A stretch of DNA of 59,204 nt from Rhodospirillaceae bacterium (GCA_947476925.1 CANJSF010000020.1:1-59204); one strand, 5' to 3'; positions 7,251-18,981 are shown, counted from the stretch's first letter. Notes: generated from the letters alone by a model not told the origin. A program made the numbers and translations.

Positions 7251-8132
7251 TCAATTCACAGACACGGGATCGTTAACTAGCCGGCCCGCCTTTATCCACC
7301 AAGCGGGGTGGTTTTGGGTGAGGTTTGCGGCAGCAACCTGGGCTTGGCCGGGCCCATGAAACAAGCCAAAGCACGTTGCACCCGAACCCGACATGCGCGC
7401 GAGCAGGCAACCCGGCTGTGCTGCGAGTGCTTCTAAAACAGTGCTGATGGCAGGTACAATATTTTCTGCAACGCCAGTCAAGTCGTTGCGCGTTGCTTGC
7501 AAAAATCCGATGACGTCATCGACATTGGCCCAGCCGCCGGCAGGGACGTCGGCAAGAGGCCGCGAAAACGCTTCGCTAAAGGATTTGAAAACACTCGCGG
7601 TCGGCAGTGATTGTCCCGGGTTCACCAACACCACATTGCAATCGGGTAGTCTGCCGATTTCAGTGAGCTCGTCGCCGATACCGCGCATCAGGGTGGGGCG
7701 TTGACGCAAACACACCGGCATATCGGCACCCAGCACTGCAATGATATCGCGAGTAGAAGGCAGCGAGGGGAGTTGCCACAACTGCTGACATGCCAGCAAC
7801 GTGGCTGCAGCGTCGCTTGATCCGCCGCCGATGCCCGATGCAACGGGCAGATTCTTGGTCAATGTGATGTGGAGGGTTGACGGTTTGTTGGCCGCATTAG
7901 CAATAAAATGGGCGGCCGTGCTGACAGTATTGGTCTGAGCCGGGTCAAGATCTTTGCCAAAGTGGCCATGGATTGCAAAGCGCCAATGAGGTGACTCTGA
8001 GACTGCAATGCGATCGCCGATGTCTGCAAAAGCGACCAATGACTCCAGCAGATGATAACCGTCGGGTCGCCGGCCGATGACATGCAGGAACAAATTAATT
8101 TTGGCAGGCGCAAAAATTTCCACCGAGGCCAT
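7251..8132 (-). CDS. ispE: 4-diphosphocytidyl-2-C-methyl-D-erythritol kinase
   Basis: A 293-residue GHMP kinase, the normal length for IspE, which phosphorylates CDP-methylerythritol using ATP in the MEP isoprenoid pathway. APAKINLFL (residues 8-16) contains the conserved N-terminal Lys, RRPDGYHLLESL follows at 21-32, and the glycine-rich ATP loop LPVASGIGGGSSDAA is at 105-119; the C-terminal MSGSGATCFGLF motif completes the family signature. The gene lies between a TPR protein (44 bp upstream) and the DsbD-like gene on the same strand. Its product feeds quinone and carotenoid side-chain synthesis. Confidence 0.96.
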   Translation of the reverse strand: MASVEIFAPAKINLFLHVIGRRPDGYHLLESLVAFADIGDRIAVSESPHWRFAIHGHFGKDLDPAQTNTVSTAAHFIANAANKPSTLHITLTKNLPVASGIGGGSSDAAATLLACQQLWQLPSLPSTRDIIAVLGADMPVCLRQRPTLMRGIGDELTEIGRLPDCNVVLVNPGQSLPTASVFKSFSEAFSRPLADVPAGGWANVDDVIGFLQATRNDLTGVAENIVPAISTVLEALAAQPGCLLARMSGSGATCFGLFHGPGQAQVAAANLTQNHPAWWIKAGRLVNDPVSVN

Positions 8133-8176
8133 GGTCGTTCAGCCTTATGCCATCGAAGCCGCGGCAATTTCCAAAG

Positions 8177-9895
8177 CTAGTTTCGCGCAAGCCCCTGATC
8201 GATTTTGGCTTGAATGGTGGTTCTCTGCTTTTCTTCGGGCTTCAGAGTGAGCGCTCGGCGCCATTGAAAGCGCGCTTCGTTTTTGCGCCCGACTTTCCAA
8301 TACGCATCGCCCAAATGGTCATTCAGTGTTGCGTCGGCCGGTTCCAACTCAACAGCTTTTTCTAAGTATGTGGTGGCGTTTTTATAATCGCCCGCCAAGT
8401 ACATCGCCCAACCCAAGCTATCAACAATAAAGCCGTTCTCGGGGCTTTTGCTGTAGGCCAGTTCAATCAGACGGCGTGCCTCGGGTAAGTTTTCGCCACG
8501 ATCAATCCAAGAATAGCCCAAGTAGTTCAGCACATCAGGTTGGTCGGGGTTGAGTTGCAGTGCGCGTTTGAAATCGCTTTCGGCGCGAGCCCATTGCTTG
8601 GTGCGTTCCAGGGCGATACCGCGGCCATAATACAGCGACCAACTTTCTGCCGAGGCGTCAGTTATTAACTGTTGGGCTTTGTCATAGGCCAAAACAGATT
8701 CAGCAAACTTCTCGTCGCGCCGTAACAGGTTCCCCATGGCCATCTGCACCTCGGCGATGGTTGGAAATTCTTTCCCGACGGCTTGTAAGCGAGCCAGCGA
8801 ATCACCACGTTTGCCTTGGGCCTCGTAGTTATCGACAACTTGCATTTGCGCCGCCAGATAGGTCGCGTCTGTTTTGCGAATCAAATTTAACATGGTGTTG
8901 GCTTCATCAAAGCGCGCACGCGCAGCCAACGTGGAACCAATCGTCCATCGCGCAAACGGCAAGTCAGGGCTGAGGTAAAGCGCCATTTGACCAAAAGCGA
9001 CGGCAACATCGGCTAAGCCGTTCCCCGCGCTTTGCGACAGAAGTTGTGACACCGCAAAAAAAGATTCGGCCATGCCGTCGGCCGGTGTGATTTTTTTACG
9101 AAAGCGTTCGCCATCCATCAGCGATTCGTTAATGCCGTAGAGGCCAATGCCAGCCCCGCGTCCTTTATTGAATTTGGTGACGATCTCTTTAGCGAGGTTG
9201 CTTTTGCCCAGGCGGTGATAGCCCGCTGCAATGATGCGCACGACCGACAGGGGCTGGCGGTCCAACGTCGCGGCCAGCGCGTCATAATGAATGAGTGCAT
9301 CATCTTTGCGGCCCAAATTTTCATTCAGCAGGCCGCTCATGATGTGAAAAACATCGCCCAACCCTTGGGTCGATTGGAGTGGCGCCAGCTCGGCGATGGC
9401 AGCATCGGGCGTATTGCGCGCCGCTTGCGCCCAGGCCCGGAACATCGGCAAGGCGAAGCCCAGGTAACTATCGCTTTTGATACGGTCGATGTAGCTCCAG
9501 GCTTGATCGTACTCTTTGGCTTGAAAATGCCCCGTGGCGAGCAATAAGCCAGCCAACGGCAATGGTTCCTTTTCGCTTTCGTAGTATTTTTTTGCAGCCG
9601 CAATGGCGCTGTCCATTTTGCCGCCCGTGGCGGCCGCCGAATACGAGCGTTGCAATAGCGACGTGTTGGCCGGGTCGAGCGCCAGTGCTTTGGCATAATA
9701 ATCTGTTGCCGATGTCGTGTCGGCCGTTGCGCGCGCATGACCGGCGGCCAAAAGGGCCGCGGCTAGGCCTGAGCTCTCGCCTGCCTTAGAGGCCGCGTTT
9801 GTTGGCGCCGCATTTGACGTGAAAGCTGCCAGTAGGCCCAGCGCTATCGCTAAGGCTGATGTGGTCAATTTCTGCGGCGTGATGATGGTGTTCAT
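8177..9895 (-). CDS. Exported tetratricopeptide-repeat protein
   Basis: 572 residues with an N-terminal signal peptide (hydrophobic run about 13-28, ending SNAAP). The rest is a succession of TPR helical pairs; clear repeats include the segments with AESDFKRALQLNPDQPDVLNYLGY, NGFIVDSLGWAMYLAGDYKNA and ADATLNDHLGDAYWKVGRKNEA near the C-terminus. TPR arrays mediate protein-protein contacts, here presumably in the periplasm. The gene is immediately upstream of ispE on the same strand, a linkage I recall from other alphaproteobacteria (inference). No enzymatic domain is seen. Confidence 0.85.
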   Translation of the reverse strand: MNTIITPQKLTTSALAIALGLLAAFTSNAAPTNAASKAGESSGLAAALLAAGHARATADTTSATDYYAKALALDPANTSLLQRSYSAAATGGKMDSAIAAAKKYYESEKEPLPLAGLLLATGHFQAKEYDQAWSYIDRIKSDSYLGFALPMFRAWAQAARNTPDAAIAELAPLQSTQGLGDVFHIMSGLLNENLGRKDDALIHYDALAATLDRQPLSVVRIIAAGYHRLGKSNLAKEIVTKFNKGRGAGIGLYGINESLMDGERFRKKITPADGMAESFFAVSQLLSQSAGNGLADVAVAFGQMALYLSPDLPFARWTIGSTLAARARFDEANTMLNLIRKTDATYLAAQMQVVDNYEAQGKRGDSLARLQAVGKEFPTIAEVQMAMGNLLRRDEKFAESVLAYDKAQQLITDASAESWSLYYGRGIALERTKQWARAESDFKRALQLNPDQPDVLNYLGYSWIDRGENLPEARRLIELAYSKSPENGFIVDSLGWAMYLAGDYKNATTYLEKAVELEPADATLNDHLGDAYWKVGRKNEARFQWRRALTLKPEEKQRTTIQAKIDQGLARN

Positions 9896-9962
9896 AGTTC
9901 AGTCATAGCCGATGCCAGAGGGATGATGCAGTTAAATCCGTGAGAGGTGACCATAAGTCCCT

Positions 9963-11615
9963 CTACATATTTGGGTAATTGGGCCCGCCGCCGCCTTGCG
10001 GTACGACCCAGTCGATATTCTGGCTCGGGTCTTTGATGTCGCAGGTTTTACAATGAACGCAGTTTTGGGAGTTAATTTGAAAGCGTTTATCGCCGTTCTC
10101 AGCCTCAATCACTTCATAGACCCCCGCTGGGCAATAGCGTTGCGCAGGTTCGGCCCACATCGGCAAGTTTTTGGCGATGGGGATGGCTGGGTCTCGCAAC
10201 TTCAAGTGGATCGGCTGGTTTTCCTCGTGATTGGTGTTGGAGATAAACACCGACGAAAGCCGGTCGAACGAAATTTTGCCGTCGGGTTTTGGGTAGACAA
10301 TAGGCGTGCATTCGCTGGCGAGCTTTAGGGTAGCGCTGTCAGGTTTGCCGTGATGGAGCGTGAAGGGCAAACCGATGCCTAAATTGTTCATCCACATATC
10401 TAGGCCGCCCAGGCCCAGCCCGCCGACAAACCCGAGCTTGCTCCACAGTGGCTTCACGTTGCGGACTTTTTTCAGGTCCGCATAGACCCAACTTTTCTTG
10501 AGCGCTTCAGGGTATGTCGTAAGTTCGTCTTGGCTCCGCCCGGCGCCGATCGCGGCAAAGGCCGCTTCGGCGGCCAGCATGCCGCTCTTCATGGCGTTGT
10601 GGCTGCCTTTGATGCGCGGCAAATTCACAAAGCCAGCCGAGCAACCAATTAATGCGCCGCCTGGGAATGTGAGTTTGGGAATCGACTGCAAGCCGCCTTC
10701 GGTAATAGCGCGGGCACCATAAGAAATGCGCCGCCCGCCTTCCAGATATGGCTTCACGGCGGGGTGATGTTTGTAGCGTTGGAACTCTTCAAACGGAGAC
10801 AGATAGGGGTTGGTGTAGTTGAGGTGCACCACAAAGCCCACGGCCACCTGGTTATTTTCCAGATGGTACATGAAAGAGCCGCCGCCTGTTGATGTATCGA
10901 GTGGCCAGCCCATCGTATGCACAACCAAGCCTGGTTTGTGTTTGGCTGGGTCAATCTCCCACAGTTCCTTGATGCCGATGCCGTATTTGGCTGGGTCAGA
11001 CTCAGCGTCGAGTTTGAATTTTGCAATCAATTGCTTGGCCAGCGAGCCGCGAACGCCTTCACCGATCAGAGTATATTTCGCGCGCAGTTCAATGCCGGGT
11101 TCGTAGTTGTCGGTTTTCTCGCCGTCGCGGCCAATTCCCATATCGCCCGTTGCAACACCCAGCACGCGGCCTTCTTCATTGTATAAAACTTCGGCGGCAG
11201 CAAAGCCTGCGAACACTTCAACACCTAAGGCTTCGGCTTGTTGTCCCAGCCAGCGGCAAACATTGCCTAAGCTGACCGCATAGTTGCCGTGGTTGCTCAT
11301 CAACGGCGGCATCAGAAAGTTGGGAATGCGCCAGGAGTCAGATTCCGTCAGGAATAAAAACTGATCTTCAGTGACCGGGGTCAGCAACGGTGCGCCCTTG
11401 TCTTTCCAGTCTGGGATTAATTCATTCAAGGCAATAGGGTCGATGACCGCGCCCGATAAAATATGTGCGCCAACTTCCGACCCCTTTTCGATGACGCATA
11501 CGGAAATCTCTTGGCTTGCGGCGGCGGCCAGTTGTTTCAAACGGATCGCAGCTGACAGGCCTGCCGGGCCTGCGCCTACGACCAACACATCAAACTCCAT
11601 CGCCTCGCGATCCAT
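9963..11615 (-). CDS. Electron transfer flavoprotein-ubiquinone oxidoreductase
   Basis: 550 residues, the usual length. ATG at 11615 has GAGGA 7 nt upstream. GAGPAG (residues 14-19) begins the FAD fold, and the C-terminus holds the 4Fe-4S ligands as YCPAGVYE, then [16 protein letters not shown], then [15 protein letters not shown]. This inner-membrane-associated enzyme passes electrons from reduced ETF (fatty acid and amino acid catabolism) to ubiquinone, feeding the cytochrome bc1 complex encoded 18 kb away. No ETF subunit genes are in the window. It is upstream of the TPR gene, with a 67-bp gap. Confidence 0.96.
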   Translation of the reverse strand: MDREAMEFDVLVVGAGPAGLSAAIRLKQLAAAASQEISVCVIEKGSEVGAHILSGAVIDPIALNELIPDWKDKGAPLLTPVTEDQFLFLTESDSWRIPNFLMPPLMSNHGNYAVSLGNVCRWLGQQAEALGVEVFAGFAAAEVLYNEEGRVLGVATGDMGIGRDGEKTDNYEPGIELRAKYTLIGEGVRGSLAKQLIAKFKLDAESDPAKYGIGIKELWEIDPAKHKPGLVVHTMGWPLDTSTGGGSFMYHLENNQVAVGFVVHLNYTNPYLSPFEEFQRYKHHPAVKPYLEGGRRISYGARAITEGGLQSIPKLTFPGGALIGCSAGFVNLPRIKGSHNAMKSGMLAAEAAFAAIGAGRSQDELTTYPEALKKSWVYADLKKVRNVKPLWSKLGFVGGLGLGGLDMWMNNLGIGLPFTLHHGKPDSATLKLASECTPIVYPKPDGKISFDRLSSVFISNTNHEENQPIHLKLRDPAIPIAKNLPMWAEPAQRYCPAGVYEVIEAENGDKRFQINSQNCVHCKTCDIKDPSQNIDWVVPQGGGGPNYPNM

Positions 11616-11862
11616 CTGCGATCCTCAAATTTGTCGCTTGCGCCCATCTACGGGTTACCGCGCCGCTGGGGCCGTAAACCCTTGCAGACAATGGTATAAC
11701 CCCCGAATCACACCCCTCCAAGGGTTTGTGGTGCCAAAAGCCGCCGAAACCATCAAAAGTAAGGCGTTTGGCCGGTTTCATTCCGCGTCCAGAATGGCTA
11801 TAAGCGGCCACATAAGCTCCCATGCTACGTGGGCTTAGAATAAGTGCTTTAAGGATCGCCAG

Positions 11863-12177
11863 ATGCAACTTCCCCCCAAAGTTTCCGCAGCCATTTCAGC
11901 CGTTTTGTTTGCCAGCACGTTGGGAGTGCTGATCGTCGTGGCTTCTTTTGGCTTCTTGCGCGTTTTGGAGCAAATGGGCGAAGGCCTTGGCTTGGTTCCG
12001 TCGCGTTGGGGTGAGAACAATACCAACTTGATGTTCCAAATTTCGGCCGTGATGGCTATTCCGGTTGTCATCTGGTTTGTGCTGTGGTTCTACAAAAAAG
12101 CAGTGGTGGCAGAAACGGGCTTGCAAAATTACCGCTATGTGGCCCCCGAACCACCGAAGCAAACTGGGAAATTGTAG
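11863..12177 (+). CDS. Small two-helix membrane protein, unknown
   Basis: 104 residues, ATG at 11863 with AAGGATCG upstream. Two hydrophobic segments (about 8-31 and 58-79) flank a loop FLRVLEQMGEGLGLVPSRWGEN; the tail ends VAPEPPKQTGKL. I do not recognise a named family. It precedes the uracil-DNA glycosylase gene by 40 bp on the same strand, but the two functions have no obvious link. The upstream gap (11616-11862) divides it from the divergent ETF-QO gene and must hold both promoters. Confidence 0.65.
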   Translation: MQLPPKVSAAISAVLFASTLGVLIVVASFGFLRVLEQMGEGLGLVPSRWGENNTNLMFQISAVMAIPVVIWFVLWFYKKAVVAETGLQNYRYVAPEPPKQTGKL

Positions 12178-12217
12178 CCGTACCGCTTGAGTTTGTTCGG
12201 CTCTACCTTCAGACTTC

Positions 12218-13021
12218 ATGGCGATGGATCACGCGCCAACTCCGGTCTCAAACGTCGACCTTCCCGCTTTGTTACGCTGGCATCTTGATGCGGGCGTCGA
12301 CGAGACGATTGGTGACGAACCGGTCAATCGATATGTCGCACTTCCCGCGCCTGTGGTGCAGACGTCTTTTGCAACCGAACAAAAGCCGGCGTCCATCGTC
12401 ATCGCGCCGCAGCCGACCTCGGCGCACATCGCGCAAAACTGCAAAACGCTCGCTGAATTAAAAGCCGCCGTTGAAAGCTACGACGGTTGCGCGCTCAAGG
12501 CCTTTGCCACGCGAACGGTGTTTGCCGATGGCCAAGCGAACGCAAAGGTGATGGTGATCGGCGAGGCGCCGGGTGAAGACGAAGACCGTCAAGGCCTGCC
12601 GTTCGTGGGCGTGTCGGGAAAACTGCTCGACCGTATGCTGGCCTCGGTGGGGCTCGACCGTGCGACCAATACTTATATTACCAACATTGTCTTCTGGCGC
12701 CCGCCGGGGAATCGCAAGCCAACCGCTGAAGAAATTGTGCTGTGCATGCCCTTCGTGCAGCGCCAAATCGAAATTCTCGACCCCGCCGTTATTCTGTTGG
12801 TCGGCGGCCCCTCGGCCTCGACGATTTTGGCCAATCCGCAAGGCATTACGAAGTTGCGCGGGAAGTGGTTTGAATTTGAAAGCCCGGGTCTCTCGCGACC
12901 GGTGCCCACCATGGCGACGTTTCATCCGGCCTATCTTTTGCGCTCACCCAATCAAAAACGTCTCGCATGGCGCGATCTTCTGGTCTTTAAACAAAAACTC
13001 GACAGCATCACGACGAGCTAA
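12218..13021 (+). CDS. Uracil-DNA glycosylase, family 4
   Basis: 267 residues. It carries the family 4/5 core GEAPGEDEDRQGLPFVG (about 115-131) and WRPPGNRKPT, and a late active-site segment ATFHPAYLLRSPNQK. Cysteines at NCKTLAEL, GCALK and VLCMPF fit the 4Fe-4S ligands of family 4. The enzyme excises uracil from deaminated or misincorporated DNA. The N-terminal ~70 residues are a variable extension common in alphaproteobacteria. It is followed 14 bp later by moaB and then rnhB, so a plus-strand operon of DNA/nucleic-acid maintenance plus cofactor genes is likely. Confidence 0.93.
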   Translation: MAMDHAPTPVSNVDLPALLRWHLDAGVDETIGDEPVNRYVALPAPVVQTSFATEQKPASIVIAPQPTSAHIAQNCKTLAELKAAVESYDGCALKAFATRTVFADGQANAKVMVIGEAPGEDEDRQGLPFVGVSGKLLDRMLASVGLDRATNTYITNIVFWRPPGNRKPTAEEIVLCMPFVQRQIEILDPAVILLVGGPSASTILANPQGITKLRGKWFEFESPGLSRPVPTMATFHPAYLLRSPNQKRLAWRDLLVFKQKLDSITTS

Positions 13022-13035
13022 ACGGATTTCACGAC

Positions 13036-13587
13036 ATGCCCGGCATCGACGAAACAAAAGCCTTTTTGCCCATCAATATCGCTGTGATGACCGTGTCGGA
13101 TACGCGCACGCTAGACACTGATACATCGGGCAAAATACTCACCGACCGCATCATTGCCATGGGGCACCGTGTTGCCGAGCGCGTGCTGTTGAAAGACGAC
13201 GTGCCCACCATCGTTGCCCAGCTTCAGGCATGGATTAACGACCCGGCCGTTGACTGCATAATCACCAGCGGGGGCACCGGTGTAACAGGTCGAGATGTAA
13301 CGCCCGAAGCCTTCAAGCAAGTGTGCGAAAAAGAGATCCCAGGTTTTGGCGAGATGTTTCGCTGGATCAGCATGAAGAATATCGGCACGTCGACCATTCA
13401 ATCGCGTGCCACGGCGGGCGTGGCCAATGGGACCTACTTATTCGCCCTGCCAGGTTCGAATGGCGCAGTTAAAGATGCCTGGGATGAGATTTTGAAATTT
13501 CAACTCGATGTGCGCCACAAGCCCTGCAACTTTGTCGAGCTGATGCCGCGCCTCAAAGAACATCTCTGGCCAAAACCCAAAATCTAA
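13036..13587 (+). CDS. moaB: Molybdenum cofactor biosynthesis protein MoaB
   Basis: 183 residues of the MoaB/Mog fold, with NIAVMTVSDTRTLDTDTSG near 14-32, ITSGGTGVTGRDVTPEA near 75-91 and FALPGSNGAVKDAWDE near 135-150. MoaB/Mog proteins bind molybdopterin and, in the Mog type, adenylylate it for molybdate insertion. Related genes moaD and moaE are 40 kb downstream. The stop codon overlaps the rnhB start (TAATG), suggesting translational coupling. Confidence 0.93.
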   Translation: MPGIDETKAFLPINIAVMTVSDTRTLDTDTSGKILTDRIIAMGHRVAERVLLKDDVPTIVAQLQAWINDPAVDCIITSGGTGVTGRDVTPEAFKQVCEKEIPGFGEMFRWISMKNIGTSTIQSRATAGVANGTYLFALPGSNGAVKDAWDEILKFQLDVRHKPCNFVELMPRLKEHLWPKPKI

Positions 13588-14214
13588 TGCCGACCTTCCG
13601 CCTTGAGCAGGCGATTCTGAAGTCAAACCCTGTGGCCGTCATTGCCGGTATCGATGAAGCCGGGCGTGGGCCGTGGGCAGGCCCGGTTGTTGCAGCAGCC
13701 GCGATTTTGAACCATGAAACTTTGCCGCAACATCTTTCGCGCGAGCTCAATGACTCAAAAAAACTCTCGGCAATAGTTCGCGAACGCTTATACGAAGCTT
13801 TGCTGGGCGGGCCGGGGGTTGCTTTGGGTGTTGGGCAAGCCAGCGTGGCAGAGATCGACGACGTCAATATTCTCCAGGCCACATACCTCGCCATGGCGCG
13901 TGCGCTTGGCAACCTCAACCAATCTGTCGATGTGGCACTGGTAGACGGCAATCGCGCGCCGCCACTGCCTTGCGCTGTGCAAACCGTCATCAAAGGCGAC
14001 AGCCTGTCGTTATCCATCGCTGCCGCATCGATTGCAGCCAAGGTCACCCGTGATCGTCTCATGGCGGCGCTCGCAGCCAAGCACCCGGGCTACGGCTGGG
14101 AGACGAATATGGGCTACGGCACAGCGGAGCATCATGCCGCACTCAAACGGTTAGGCGTGACACAGCACCATCGCCGATCCTATGCGCCGATCCGGGCACT
14201 TTTATCTGGCGCGT

Positions 14215-14216
<2 letters not shown>
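13587..14216 (+). CDS. rnhB: Ribonuclease HII
   Basis: 209 residues, a normal RNase HII. GIDEAGRGPWAGPV holds the catalytic Asp23 and Glu24; further acidic residues fall in LNDSKKLS and VALVDGN, and the typical LMAALAAKHPGYGWETNMGYGT and TQHHRRSYAPI segments follow. It cleaves RNA in RNA-DNA hybrids and removes misincorporated ribonucleotides. The ATG overlaps the moaB stop by one base. Its own stop codon lies at the edge of the GANTC cluster upstream of ccrM, a neighbour pairing common in alphaproteobacteria. Confidence 0.96.
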
Positions 14217-15723
<1,507 letters not shown>

Positions 15724-15724
15724 G

Positions 15725-17281
15725 CTAAACCCACTTCCGTCGCCACCACACCACCGGGCCTGAGATCGCCAGGAAAATCGCTAGCGCGCCTACCAGATTG
15801 TTCACCCATTTCCATTGGGTGTGGATGATGTTGCCCGTGTGAATGTCGGCCAGGAATAAAAACACAGTTGTTCCCGCCAGCGGCGGGTAAGCAATTTTGG
15901 TGTCTTCAAAGGTGCCGTCGAGTGAGTCTGCCGCATACATCGAGCGGCTCATTTTAATGAACCAACGCTCGCCGCGCGTCGTCACATCTGTCACAGCCAG
16001 TTTCGGCCCGTTGACCTTCAACGGTGTAAATCGTTCTTGTCCATCACGTCGATAAAACTGGCCGATGGAGCCGGCGCCAATCAGCACCACATCGCCGCGT
16101 CGGATGAGGTTGACATTGCTGGCATCGGTTCCGTCGCCTTCGCCGACCGCGCGTTCTGCGGTCCATGTTTTGCCGCTGTCTCCCGAGTTAAACACGCCTA
16201 GCCGCGTCGCGATGGTGAGCTGCTCTGGCGCGCCGGAGTAGGCGATCACATCGTTGATCTCGCCGTTCAGGCTTTCGTAGTCGTAAATCGAGGGCAATGC
16301 TTCGCGTGGCAAGTCGATATGCTTGGCGTTCTCAAGAAGCGCATTGATGTGATCGACCATGATCCCGGTAATGCTGATGTAAAGAACCGGAATGATCGCG
16401 AGAATGCCGACAATGGGGCCGTGCCCGCGATACAGCCAGCGCAGAACTTTCTGGCGAGACTTCAGTTGGCCTTTTGGGTTTTGATTGCGCCAGCGGCGTG
16501 GCAGCCACCAAAACACCAAGCCCGTCACCGACAAGATAAAAATCGAAATGCCGCTGTAGTCATTGATGATTTGCGACCAAGGTTGCGGCAGCGTGCCGGT
16601 GCCCACATGTAAGTCCAACGTAAATGTTGGTAGTGATAATGAGTCAGGGAGACCCGAGACCTGCACATTATCAACGTTGGTCCATGTGATTTTGTCGGGC
16701 GCTTGAGTATCCAGACGGAAAATTCGCCCGTAGTGCTCAACACCGACCAATTCCCCCGGGGCCGAACCTGCCGTTAGACTGGTGATGTCGTGACCACGCA
16801 GAGCAAAGGGGACGGCACGCGTGCCGTTGTCTTTGACAATCCAAATGCCGTCGTCGGTCCCCAGCCAAACATGGCTGAGATCGCCGCTGGGGCCACTGAC
16901 AAAATCATACGATTGCGGCAATCCGTCCGCGCCTTCCCAAACCACGTCGGTCCATGTTGCGCCGTTGTCGGCCGTGACCCACAGGCCGCGTTCCGATGCG
17001 CCTAAGTAACGGTTGGCGTCGTTCGGGTCGGCCATCACTTGGCGCATCACTGTGCCGCGCACGAGACGATTGATGGCCGTGGAGGTGATGGAACTGGGCA
17101 CGGTCCATTGGTGGGTCCAACGCCACTCGTGGTGATTTAAAATCCAGCCCGTTAACCCCAGAACAGACAGCCATGCCATGGCTGCTAAGCCCGCGATTTT
17201 ATGCAGCTTGCGCCATGTGCCCCAAGAAGTGCTTTTGGTTTGGGGTTGAGCAGCAGGAAGAGTGGCGGTGGTGTCGGTCAT
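15725..17281 (-). CDS. PepSY-associated membrane protein with Asp-box (BNR-like) repeats
   Basis: 518 residues with four predicted membrane helices (about 28-50, 245-265, 290-315 and the C-terminal 492-512), the layout of PepSY_TM proteins, which often act in metal reductive uptake. The two large extracytoplasmic loops contain Asp-box-like repeats: TADNGATW near residue 100 and GDSGKTW near 365, plus GTDDGIWIVKDNG, as in BNR/YCF48-type beta-propeller blades. Such repeats inside a PepSY protein are unusual to my knowledge. It begins 9 bp after a CobW-family GTPase gene, so the pair is probably co-transcribed and concerned with metal handling. Confidence 0.7.
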   Translation of the reverse strand: MTDTTATLPAAQPQTKSTSWGTWRKLHKIAGLAAMAWLSVLGLTGWILNHHEWRWTHQWTVPSSITSTAINRLVRGTVMRQVMADPNDANRYLGASERGLWVTADNGATWTDVVWEGADGLPQSYDFVSGPSGDLSHVWLGTDDGIWIVKDNGTRAVPFALRGHDITSLTAGSAPGELVGVEHYGRIFRLDTQAPDKITWTNVDNVQVSGLPDSLSLPTFTLDLHVGTGTLPQPWSQIINDYSGISIFILSVTGLVFWWLPRRWRNQNPKGQLKSRQKVLRWLYRGHGPIVGILAIIPVLYISITGIMVDHINALLENAKHIDLPREALPSIYDYESLNGEINDVIAYSGAPEQLTIATRLGVFNSGDSGKTWTAERAVGEGDGTDASNVNLIRRGDVVLIGAGSIGQFYRRDGQERFTPLKVNGPKLAVTDVTTRGERWFIKMSRSMYAADSLDGTFEDTKIAYPPLAGTTVFLFLADIHTGNIIHTQWKWVNNLVGALAIFLAISGPVVWWRRKWV

Positions 17282-17290
17282 CCCCGCACC

Positions 17291-18328
17291 TTAAGTCGCG
17301 GTCAGGGAGGCCATCAAGTCGTGAATCTGCTGCGGCTCGATGTCTCGCACAATAAACACAAAGCGCGAACGTCGCTCGGCACTTGGCCAAGCCGCAAGCC
17401 ACGTCAACGGATGAAAGATGTGCTGAACGCCGTGCACCACGGCGGGCTGGTCGGGGCGTTCCATCACATTCACAATGCCTTTGACGCGCAGTAAGTCCGG
17501 TCCGCGCAGCATGCCTAGAAGCTGCAGAAAAAACTGCAGTTTGGCTTGACTGATGGGCTGATCAACCGAAAAGCTAAAAGCACGGATGTGCTCGTTATGC
17601 CGGTTGACGTCGTGGTGGTGATGGTCGTGCGTGTGGTCGGCCTCATAGGCCTCGGCGCGCAGCCACGTCTCAACGTCGGGCGACTTATTTTTTGCATCGA
17701 AAGGCCCAAGGTCGAGAATCATGCGCGGCTCGACGCGACCGTGTTCGATGGGGATCACCATCTGCCCTGGGTTGAGCGCCTGCAGGCGCGATTCAATGGC
17801 GGCGCGCACGCCGCTTTCAACGATATCGCACTTCGTCAGCAAAACACGGTCAGCCATCGCCGCTTGCTTAACCGCTTCGGGGTGCGCGGCAAGCGTTGCT
17901 AATCCATTGACGGCGTCAACGGTTGTCACCACGCCATCAAGCCTGAACTTGGTCCAGGACATTGGGTCGCTCATCAGTGTGTGCAGAATGGGTGCGGGGT
18001 CAGCCAGCCCCGTCGTCTCCAGCAATACACGATCGAAGGCCTTGATCTCGCCATTCGCGCGCTTGAGCAAAAGATTGTGCAGTGCGCCGATCAAATCTCC
18101 GCGCACGGTGCAGCACAAGCAACCGCCTTGAATCTCGACCACGTCGCCATCGGTTTTTTCAACCAGTTCGTGATCAAGGCTAATTTCGCCGAATTCATTG
18201 ATGATAACGGCGGCGTTCGACAATTCCGGTTGACGAATGAGGTGGCTCAGCAACGTGGTTTTCCCGCTGCCGAGAAAACCCGTCAGGACAGTCACCGGGA
18301 TTTTATCTGCGCTCGGTTGCGATGCCAT
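17291..18328 (-). CDS. CobW/COG0523-family GTPase (metallochaperone)
   Basis: 345 residues from the ATG at 18328; a TTG nine codons upstream is an unlikely start. P-loop GFLGSGKTT (17-25), the family metal-binding CxCC motif as GGCLCC (C70, C72, C73), switch region LLETTGLADPAPI, and a C-terminal CobW domain. A histidine-rich stretch (HTHDHHHHDVNRHNEH, around residue 230) implies zinc or another transition metal. COG0523 GTPases deliver metals to target enzymes or help under metal limitation. The gene precedes a PepSY membrane protein by 9 bp, so a metal uptake/insertion operon is a reasonable inference. The target enzyme is unknown. Confidence 0.9.
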   Translation of the reverse strand: MASQPSADKIPVTVLTGFLGSGKTTLLSHLIRQPELSNAAVIINEFGEISLDHELVEKTDGDVVEIQGGCLCCTVRGDLIGALHNLLLKRANGEIKAFDRVLLETTGLADPAPILHTLMSDPMSWTKFRLDGVVTTVDAVNGLATLAAHPEAVKQAAMADRVLLTKCDIVESGVRAAIESRLQALNPGQMVIPIEHGRVEPRMILDLGPFDAKNKSPDVETWLRAEAYEADHTHDHHHHDVNRHNEHIRAFSFSVDQPISQAKLQFFLQLLGMLRGPDLLRVKGIVNVMERPDQPAVVHGVQHIFHPLTWLAAWPSAERRSRFVFIVRDIEPQQIHDLMASLTAT

Positions 18329-18378
18329 GCGGCTAAAGTGCCATAGGCAACGCAAAGGAGCGAGATCAGATTAACGTC

Positions 18379-18981
18379 TTATTTTGCTGCCAATTTTTTT
18401 GCGATACCGGCCACATGTGCGGCTTGTTTGCGCGCGATGGTCAGTTCCAATTCGCTCGGTTGGCGTTTGCCGTCGGGTCCGGCGAAGGTGGCCGCACCAT
18501 AGGGCGATCCGCCGCGCGGCTCAGATACGTTAAACAATTCAGTGATCGAGTAGGGTGCTCCGACGACGACCATACCGTGATGAAGCAGGGTGCTGTGAAA
18601 AGACGTAATCGTCGTTTCATTGCCCGCCAATGTAGCGCTGGATGTAAAGACGCTGCCGACTTTGCCAATCAGCGCGCCCTTGGCCCATAGGCCGCCGGTC
18701 TGGTCGAGGAAGTTTCTCATTTGACTGGCCATATTTCCAAAGCGTGTGGGCGTGCCGAAAATAATAGCATCGTAATCGGCCAGTTCGCCCGGCGTGGCGA
18801 TCGGAGCAATTTGATCTGCTTTGCCGCCCGACTTCTTGAAAATCTCGTCAGGGACTAACTCGGGCACGCGCTTAATGACGGCCGTCACGCCCTCAACACT
18901 GTTGGTACCTTCGGCCATGGCTTTGGCCATCGTCTCGATGTGGCCGTACATGCTGTAATAAAGAACGAGAACTTTGGTCAT
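18379..18981 (-). CDS. wrbA: NAD(P)H:quinone oxidoreductase WrbA
   Basis: 200 residues from the ATG at 18981, which has a strong AAGGGAG site upstream. Flavodoxin-like fold: [17 protein letters not shown] at the N-terminus binds the FMN phosphate, [29 protein letters not shown] (about 80-110) and the PYGAATFAG segment are standard for WrbA. It reduces quinones by two electrons, avoiding semiquinone. It lies 50 bp upstream of the CobW gene on the same strand; co-transcription is possible. Confidence 0.95.
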   Translation of the reverse strand: MTKVLVLYYSMYGHIETMAKAMAEGTNSVEGVTAVIKRVPELVPDEIFKKSGGKADQIAPIATPGELADYDAIIFGTPTRFGNMASQMRNFLDQTGGLWAKGALIGKVGSVFTSSATLAGNETTITSFHSTLLHHGMVVVGAPYSITELFNVSEPRGGSPYGAATFAGPDGKRQPSELELTIARKQAAHVAGIAKKLAAK

